Of a stretch of DNA of 64,000 nucleotides, positions 59,072 to 64,000 are shown in pieces; position 1 is the stretch's first letter, and the number at the start of each line of letters is the position of its first letter. The stretch spans positions 1 to 64,000 of the IMG/VR virus record IMGVR_UViG_3300046167_000553; one strand, given 5' to 3'. This DNA comes from a virus. Both the position numbers and the translations under genes were made by a program. The notes under the pieces are model-generated. The model saw only the letters and a list, made by a program, of their open reading frames with translations. It was not told the DNA's origin and did no database searches.

Positions 59072-59352
59072 TTTTTCTTCCCTTTACGTTTCAAAGCCTT
59101 AACTCTTTTAGGCTTACCGGCGGGTTGCCCAAGCTTGTTCTTTTGGGCGATTCTACTTTTTTTCTCACTAGAAGTCATCTCAGAAGATGTTTTAGGGGTC
59201 TTTGACGACACTCTTTTGGTGGGCCTACAGTAAGGTGTACTGCGCCCGTCGCCTTTTTTACGACCACATGACTTTCCAGTTTTAACGTCCTTCCAGTCTT
59301 CCTTAAACCAACGCTTCAGGGCTGCGCCCTTTTCGGTCTTTCTGACCGCCAT
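59068..59352 (-). CDS. Basic conserved-type protein (DUF5872-like), 94 aa
   Basis: 94 residues. ALKRWFKEDWKDVKTGKSCG followed by RSTPYCRPTKRVSSKTPKTS and a Lys-rich end. The WFKEDWxDxxTGKxCGR...PYCRP pattern is found in small basic proteins of cyanophages and other marine viruses (DUF5872 as I recall). Probably nucleic-acid or protein binding; function unknown. Confidence 0.7.
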   Translation of the reverse strand: MAVRKTEKGAALKRWFKEDWKDVKTGKSCGRKKGDGRSTPYCRPTKRVSSKTPKTSSEMTSSEKKSRIAQKNKLGQPAGKPKRVKALKRKGKKK

Positions 59353-59492
59353 TACTTTTTGCCGCCCTTATTTTTTCGGCATTTTGCAATAGCACCAGAC
59401 GCATACGCAGAGGGAAAAACCTTGTAGTTCGCTTTGACCTTCTTATAACAGGCATCTTTTACAGTTCCGCCTTTCTTGTAATAACAACGCAT
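59352..59492 (-). CDS. Tiny basic protein (PSAYASG motif), 46 aa
   Basis: ATG at 59492 with AAGGTGG 8 bases upstream; its stop overlaps the next ATG (TAATG). 46 residues: MRCYYKKGGTVKDACYKKVK then KVFPSAYASGAIAKCRKNKG. The W/FPSAYASGxxxxCRK motif is widespread in marine phages and giant viruses as a short basic module of unknown role. Confidence 0.75.
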   Translation of the reverse strand: MRCYYKKGGTVKDACYKKVKANYKVFPSAYASGAIAKCRKNKGGKK

Positions 59493-59785
59493 TAGCATTT
59501 CCACCTTTTTCTAGCTTGACGTAAACGGGAATTGGGGTCTTTGGCGGCTTTTGGAAACTGCTTCATCTGTCCCGCTGACCTAGCACAGTAAGATTTTCGG
59601 CGTTTTGCGTCCTTGCTTCCTGCTTTTACCTTACCAGTAACAGCAGTCTTTAGCTTAGAGCCGGGATTTGCTTTGCGGTGAGCAGCTACGCCCTTCTTAG
59701 TCATCCCCGCACCTGATTTGGTTTTACGGTAGTTACCGCCCTTACCAGTGGTTTTAGCTATAGGTTTGTCTTTCTTACTAGCCAT
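59492..59785 (-). CDS. Basic protein (DUF6321-like), 97 aa
   Basis: 97 residues: GAGMTKKGVAAHRKANPGSK, LKTAVTGKVKAGSKDAKRRK and SYCARSAGQMKQF, ending RLRQARKRWKC. The LKxxVTGKVxxGSKxxKRRKSxCARSxG core is a motif shared by marine phage proteins (DUF6321 as I recall). Very basic, likely binds DNA or is packed in the head. Its stop overlaps the next gene start at 59492. Confidence 0.75.
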   Translation of the reverse strand: MASKKDKPIAKTTGKGGNYRKTKSGAGMTKKGVAAHRKANPGSKLKTAVTGKVKAGSKDAKRRKSYCARSAGQMKQFPKAAKDPNSRLRQARKRWKC

Positions 59786-59787
59786 GA

Positions 59788-60276
59788 TTAATCCTTAAGA
59801 GCGATAAACTGTTCAAGAGTTAACGCATTTATAGCCGCTGCTATTGTTTCAGGAGAACCACTTACCACGTTTTCTGTGTTAGTGACTGTACTTACCAGAG
59901 ACGATATTTGCGCGGGGAACACCGCTGACCCGTCTTCCACAAAGTAGTAAGGAGTAGGGTAGTCGTCTGAGAATAAAACTCCTGTTACGGCGACAACTCT
60001 AGGGTCATATAGTAACTTCCAGTTGTTAATTAAAAAGTAACTGTCCCCTGTAAAACCACCGGGAATTGGATCAAGTCCAGTAAACCGTAGAGCGAAGTAA
60101 TATCGCTCGTTGTCGGCCCGCTCAACCCATCTAACCCAAGCCGAGTAAACCTCACTACGTATATCTAGGTTAGTAACACCCTCGTTAACTCGGATTATGC
60201 GCGTTTCGCCGTTGAAGCTGACTTTATCAGCATCCAGCCATTCTTCGCCATGCGCCGCCCAGAGTGGTACTGACAT
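59788..60276 (-). CDS. Tail structural protein, 162 aa
   Basis: 162 residues: LDADKVSFNGETRIIRVNEG, VTNLDIRSEVYSAWVRWVER, RYYFALRFTGLDPIPGGFTG, NNWKLLYDPRVVAVTGVLFS and a helical end. I recall FNGxxRxIxVNxGVTxLDVxxxxYSxW as a pattern of distal tail proteins in marine phages. It lies one base from the 661-residue protein. Likely part of the tail tip. Confidence 0.65.
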   Translation of the reverse strand: MSVPLWAAHGEEWLDADKVSFNGETRIIRVNEGVTNLDIRSEVYSAWVRWVERADNERYYFALRFTGLDPIPGGFTGDSYFLINNWKLLYDPRVVAVTGVLFSDDYPTPYYFVEDGSAVFPAQISSLVSTVTNTENVVSGSPETIAAAINALTLEQFIALKD

Positions 60277-62262
60277 TTACTGAATTATCTCTTTCCAGTT
60301 GACGGTTACCATTATCTTGGCGTTAGGGTAGTAAGCCGTTCGTGTCTTAGCAAAGAAGCTCCATACAACCCTAGAACCTTGAAAGCCTTTGATATTGCCG
60401 CCAGTTGCCGCGCCCAAGGATATGGGTGTCGTTAATCCAGCGTCCGAGTAAAGCTCCGCGCTATTGACGCTGACAGGTTTAACATAGACAGTTAGATCAT
60501 CGTAGCTAGCGTTGTCAGTACCCGTAATTGTGTACCCGCCAGCGTTGAATGGGAAAGTAACCGTCATAGGCTCTCTGACGTTAATCCGTCCTGTTGTCGT
60601 CATAACAGCGGGTGATCCCGCAGAGATTGCCGCTATCGTGTTCTCAACCGTACCGCCATCATCGGGGAAGTTCTTAACCGCGCCATACTGCAAGTTGTTA
60701 AACGTGTCAGTAAGAATGCTGTCGTACCGACCTTTAAACATATCCTGAAGAATTATCTTGCCGCCTTCAAAGCTGGCTCCAGCCGTTGATATTTCGACAT
60801 TAGTGCCAGTAACGGTAGAAAAAACATTGTCGTTATCGACGCTGTTAATTTCCATCTTCAGATCAATGATTGCATCGGCACCGTCGAATTGACCTACAGC
60901 AGCGCCCGTGTCGTTAAACGCATACGCGTTAATGGATGTAGGCACATACAGACTATGGTTGACCTCTCCATTTGCATGAAGCTCTCTTGGACTCAGTGCG
61001 AACAAGCGCTGCCAGTTATCACTGATGTTTGCTGTGACCGTCGTGTGGGGCGAAGCGTAAGTCGCGGGTGAGCCGTAGGCCCGAAGATCAATGTCACTCT
61101 CAGTCCATACTGCCGCAGACCATGATTCAACATACAAGTTAGTAGACGAGCCACCCGTAGATTTACAAGAGTAACAAGCTGGCAGAGAAGCTGTTTGGCT
61201 CATCGCCTGAGCATATTCATTACCCTGATAATAGCTATGACATACAACTCTCTGTCCTTCCTCGTACACACCGAAGCGTACACGACCAGCGCCGTGCCAC
61301 TGTACGTCGATCCACCACAAGTTTACCTTTGCCAGATCAAGAACAACCTGACTGTCGCCGGTTCCATCCAGCTTATCACCGTTCCACGACGACCTTGGGA
61401 TAATTGTGTCTTTCTGTGCTGCCTCGGGAATGCTTGACCTGATTACAACAGAAAGTCCGGTAGCGTCAGTGGCGTCAACACCGCCAGTGCCAACGCGGAA
61501 CAGGAACCCGTTGTTAGCGTCGAACAATCCCCATTGACGAATGTTACCTGTCGTAGCAGGGGCGTTTAAAAGCGCAGTACCCGCCCAGAGATGGCTAGAG
61601 CCAGCTACATAATGGTGGTACTGGTTGGATGACGAAGACGCAAACCCATTGGCAGCGTCAACGGTGTTGTCCACACCTATCTTTATAGAGTGCCGTGTGT
61701 TGCTGTAATCGGCATAGCCTCCAGATAACTCGACAGGCGAGAAGTTGGCCGTAAATACTTCTTCCTGACCAAATACATAGTCGCCTAACTGAGTGCCGCC
61801 ACTGACACGTAACTTACCCCAAGCATCTAGCTGAGGCAGTCCCTCGGCAAATCGAATGTTTGCAGAGCCAGTAATGTCTACGTCCAAGCCATATTCAGGG
61901 TTATCGAAACCCATAATGTTTGCGCTGGGAATATAAACATCGTAAGCAGCTACGACTGTACCAACAACGGCAGAAGTATCGGGGTCAAGAATATCTTGAC
62001 CCGCTATAGGTTGCCTGTCCTCAGTGTACCTATCCACGTTACTGTAGTGCACGGATAAATGCCCTGCGGAGTCAGTACCTTGGCGACCATGCAGATGCAC
62101 CATCATAGTGGGGCCACCGGCCCCGCTTATCGTGTACATACGCCCAATCTTCCAAGGCCCAACACCACCAGCGAACTCTACTTCGGCGGTATGGACATGA
62201 TAAATCCTATCGCCCTGTCCTCTCGGTGGTAGTTGAGTATTCCTTCTTTCGTTGTTAGGCAT
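60277..62262 (-). CDS. Tail structural protein, 661 aa
   Basis: 661 residues: MPNNERRNTQLPPRGQGDRI, GGVGPWKIGRMYTISGAGGP, NVDRYTEDRQPIAGQDIL, a large beta-rich middle and a C-terminus MTVTFPFNAGGYTITGTDNA with PNAKIMVTVNWKEIIQ. No enzyme signature. It forms a block with the 162- and 472-residue proteins, all beta-rich, as in the tail-tip or adhesion modules of marine phages. Function inferred only from position and composition. Confidence 0.65.
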   Translation of the reverse strand: MPNNERRNTQLPPRGQGDRIYHVHTAEVEFAGGVGPWKIGRMYTISGAGGPTMMVHLHGRQGTDSAGHLSVHYSNVDRYTEDRQPIAGQDILDPDTSAVVGTVVAAYDVYIPSANIMGFDNPEYGLDVDITGSANIRFAEGLPQLDAWGKLRVSGGTQLGDYVFGQEEVFTANFSPVELSGGYADYSNTRHSIKIGVDNTVDAANGFASSSSNQYHHYVAGSSHLWAGTALLNAPATTGNIRQWGLFDANNGFLFRVGTGGVDATDATGLSVVIRSSIPEAAQKDTIIPRSSWNGDKLDGTGDSQVVLDLAKVNLWWIDVQWHGAGRVRFGVYEEGQRVVCHSYYQGNEYAQAMSQTASLPACYSCKSTGGSSTNLYVESWSAAVWTESDIDLRAYGSPATYASPHTTVTANISDNWQRLFALSPRELHANGEVNHSLYVPTSINAYAFNDTGAAVGQFDGADAIIDLKMEINSVDNDNVFSTVTGTNVEISTAGASFEGGKIILQDMFKGRYDSILTDTFNNLQYGAVKNFPDDGGTVENTIAAISAGSPAVMTTTGRINVREPMTVTFPFNAGGYTITGTDNASYDDLTVYVKPVSVNSAELYSDAGLTTPISLGAATGGNIKGFQGSRVVWSFFAKTRTAYYPNAKIMVTVNWKEIIQ

Positions 62263-62274
62263 TACTAACTCCTA

Positions 62275-63693
62275 TCAGTCCGTATATGCTCTATCTTGCT
62301 CAGCAGTTAGTGTAACAACGTTGGACTTACTTCGCTCAACTGTAGCCGTAGCTACCACTGGCTTAGCTACGCCCTTGTTACCCGCGATAACTGTGATCGG
62401 TATGGTTGCGGAGTTTTCGTCTGCATCCACTCGACCGCCTTGCGTATTGTTATCGAAGTCGATAGAGAACGTCAACGACGCAGCGTTGATCGTGCCTGAT
62501 ATATCTGTATCAGTATTATCGTCTAGGACAATCGCGGTAGCTGTTCCGTAGTCATCTGTTCCACTAACCGAGTCTGTGATGTAAGCAACGAAGTAGCCTG
62601 TGCTGCCTGTTTGTAGGAAGCTGTTAAAGTTAAGCTGCAACGTAGCGGCGAAGTCAAAGATTCGCTTGGTGCCAGCGTTATCGAAGAAGTCTACGTTGTT
62701 CTTGTCTTGAGGACGTAGGTTCTCAATAAACACACTGTTTGAGCAGATTAGCTGGTTACCCTCAAACCGCATAAGCAGGTCTTGAATATCACCGCGCTTT
62801 GTGCCGTCGTCACCAGCAGTGTTTATGTCAGTCGTCTGCCGTAGCAGATATTGGACTTTGGTGTAAATCTGCTGGAGCGTTTTATTGTCCCCATCAATAA
62901 TGATTCGGAAATCAAAATCGTCGGCAGCGTCGTTAATGTCGATTGACTGAGAAGAAGTGTAGTAGCTTACGTCAATGTTGGCGTAGGTGGCTGATTGTGA
63001 CCCAGTAATCTCTGCGTCAGTGTTGACAACGTTGGAGTCAACAGCGTTAGACAGCAGTGCGTTAACGATAAACGCGCCTGTACTTGTCTGACCTGTATCA
63101 GAAAGAATAGAGTCGTCGTACGTAAAACCTTCCTCTCGGATATAGCCTTTAAAGAACGTCTGAGAGTCAAAGTTTCCGTTTGTCGCATCCCCGAAAATCT
63201 GGATAGCTTGGTTAGGCTCGTCGTCAAAAACAAAGTCAGCAGGAGTCGCGCCTGAGACAAGCTGATAATACGCTTGACCGCCGGTATTGAACTCTCCCAA
63301 GCTCACCAAGCCTACATAACGACGCTTTAGGTTTCCTGTATCGGAAGTCCCTGCAATGTCGGGAGTACCTGCGGCTTCGTATTCGTTAAAACCACCGTCA
63401 CGAATCGCGTTTCGCGTTGCGTCGTTAGCTGGCCCCCAGTCGTTGAACCTAGAACCGTCAAAACCAAATTCAAACTGACCAGATTTTGCGTCAATTGCGT
63501 ACATAGGGAACGGGAAGCTGTTATAAGCAGAGGTTTCCCAAAGCTTAATAAACTTAGAATACAGCGCTTGGGCTGTAACACCGTCTTTAAAGACAAGGTT
63601 ACCCGCCTCTAAAAGTGTGAAAGTACGGGCGGTGGTGTCAATCGTAATCTCGGTGCCAACAACAAGATCATCACCATCAATAATTTTAGCCAT
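62275..63693 (-). CDS. Tail structural protein, 472 aa
   Basis: 472 residues: MAKIIDGDDLVVGTEITIDT, TARTFTLLEAGNLVFKDGVT, AQALYSKFIKLWETSAYNSF, FPMYAIDAKSGQFEFG and TRNAIRDGGFNEYEAAG in the first third, then beta-rich repeats. The ALYSxxxxLW...YxFPxxxIxxxxGxxxxG pattern is familiar from virion proteins of marine phages. Probably forms part of the tail tip with the proteins on either side. Confidence 0.65.
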   Translation of the reverse strand: MAKIIDGDDLVVGTEITIDTTARTFTLLEAGNLVFKDGVTAQALYSKFIKLWETSAYNSFPFPMYAIDAKSGQFEFGFDGSRFNDWGPANDATRNAIRDGGFNEYEAAGTPDIAGTSDTGNLKRRYVGLVSLGEFNTGGQAYYQLVSGATPADFVFDDEPNQAIQIFGDATNGNFDSQTFFKGYIREEGFTYDDSILSDTGQTSTGAFIVNALLSNAVDSNVVNTDAEITGSQSATYANIDVSYYTSSQSIDINDAADDFDFRIIIDGDNKTLQQIYTKVQYLLRQTTDINTAGDDGTKRGDIQDLLMRFEGNQLICSNSVFIENLRPQDKNNVDFFDNAGTKRIFDFAATLQLNFNSFLQTGSTGYFVAYITDSVSGTDDYGTATAIVLDDNTDTDISGTINAASLTFSIDFDNNTQGGRVDADENSATIPITVIAGNKGVAKPVVATATVERSKSNVVTLTAEQDRAYTD

Positions 63694-63707
63694 TTGTTAA
63701 TCCCCCT

Positions 63708-64000
63708 TTAAGGAACGTAGTTTCTATCAAGTTGTTGCGCTACGGGCAGCGTAGCACTGGCCGATCCAAGCTCAAATCCGTATATGAAGAACGGTGTGTA
63801 CCCTTCCGCGTATACTTTTATGTCTACGAATGTTCCCGCAGAGAAAGTGTACGTGTAGGTAGACGTAGTTCCAGATATATCCTGATCGTCTTGCAGTTTT
63901 GTAATAGAACCGGCGGTATATATTACCACATCAGAGCCAGCTATTACCCCACTAATTGTCAGGGTAGCTAGTCCTGATTGAACAGTTACCGTGCCTGTGT
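63708..64000 (-). CDS. Structural protein, 5' end cut by window edge
   Basis: The frame stays open from 63708 to the window edge, so the N-terminus is missing and the internal GTG at 63929 is not a start. The visible 97 residues are beta-rich with an Ig-like or carbohydrate-binding-like look (TVTVQSGLATLTISGVIAGS, TSTYTYTFSAGTFVDIKVYA, GFELGSASATLPVAQQLDRN). Beta-rich repeats like this are common in tail fibres and tips of marine phages. Ends 14 bases before the next gene. Confidence 0.65.
   Translation of the reverse strand, partial: TGTVTVQSGLATLTISGVIAGSDVVIYTAGSITKLQDDQDISGTTSTYTYTFSAGTFVDIKVYAEGYTPFFIYGFELGSASATLPVAQQLDRNYVP

Noticed and set aside
1-64000. tRNA genes, integrase, attachment sites, reverse transcriptase
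   Set aside because: Looked for on both strands by eye; no convincing candidate was seen, so none is listed.

Overview
The window reads as most of the genome of a tailed double-stranded DNA bacteriophage, probably a lytic marine phage. Evidence is a full packaging and head module (terminase, portal, GroES-like protein, scaffold-like protein, major capsid protein), a phage replication module, a lysis cassette, tail fibres with peptidase S74 ends, and many small proteins of types I associate with uncultured marine phages. No integrase, tRNA, phage RNA polymerase or host gene was seen. No tape measure, sheath or baseplate was recognised, and there is a 2082-residue internal-virion-type protein, so a short-tailed (podovirus-like) particle is likely but not proven. 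Host genus cannot be named.

Layout: two transcription arms diverge from a 480-base gene-free region at 10158-10639. The late arm runs on the minus strand: small and large terminase, portal, GroES-like protein, scaffold-like protein, capsid and head/tail proteins from 10157 down to 1, where a gene runs off the edge. If the genome is circular or permuted, the same operon probably resumes at 64000 (again a cut gene) and continues down to 29566 through tail proteins, a block of tiny basic proteins, two S74 tail fibres, the lysis cassette, a Cys-rich giant and ejection-type proteins. The early arm is on the plus strand, 10640-29483.

Early arm: a 208-residue protein closed by a terminator, then a 1.2 kb non-coding stretch with iteron-like TTGTTATCG repeats, an AT-rich patch and a near-consensus sigma70 promoter (candidate replication origin). 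Next come a DUF3150 / MoxR ATPase / metallopeptidase-VWA cassette, a train of overlapping tiny genes (two encode single-helix membrane peptides), and a replisome: VRR-NUC nuclease, short family B DNA polymerase, PD-(D/E)XK nuclease with Cas4-like cysteines, SNF2-type helicase, HTH protein, putative ssDNA-binding protein and a primase-helicase (AEP plus DUF927). The arms converge at a terminator near 29.55 kb.

Most notable: (1) nine copies of the palindrome GTTATAC-N4/5-GTATAAC scattered only through the early arm, mostly between genes; (2) the phage-borne DUF3150-MoxR-VWA cassette; (3) the iteron region; (4) four late genes each broken by an apparent single-base indel (near 40094, 43733, 45028 and 49977), where undoing the indel restores family-like protein sequence and, in most cases, operon-style stop/start overlap; (5) a plausible overprinted gene inside the linker of the 2082-residue protein; (6) a roughly 1180-residue cysteine-rich repeat protein. 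All functions are read from motifs and remembered family features; no database search was run.
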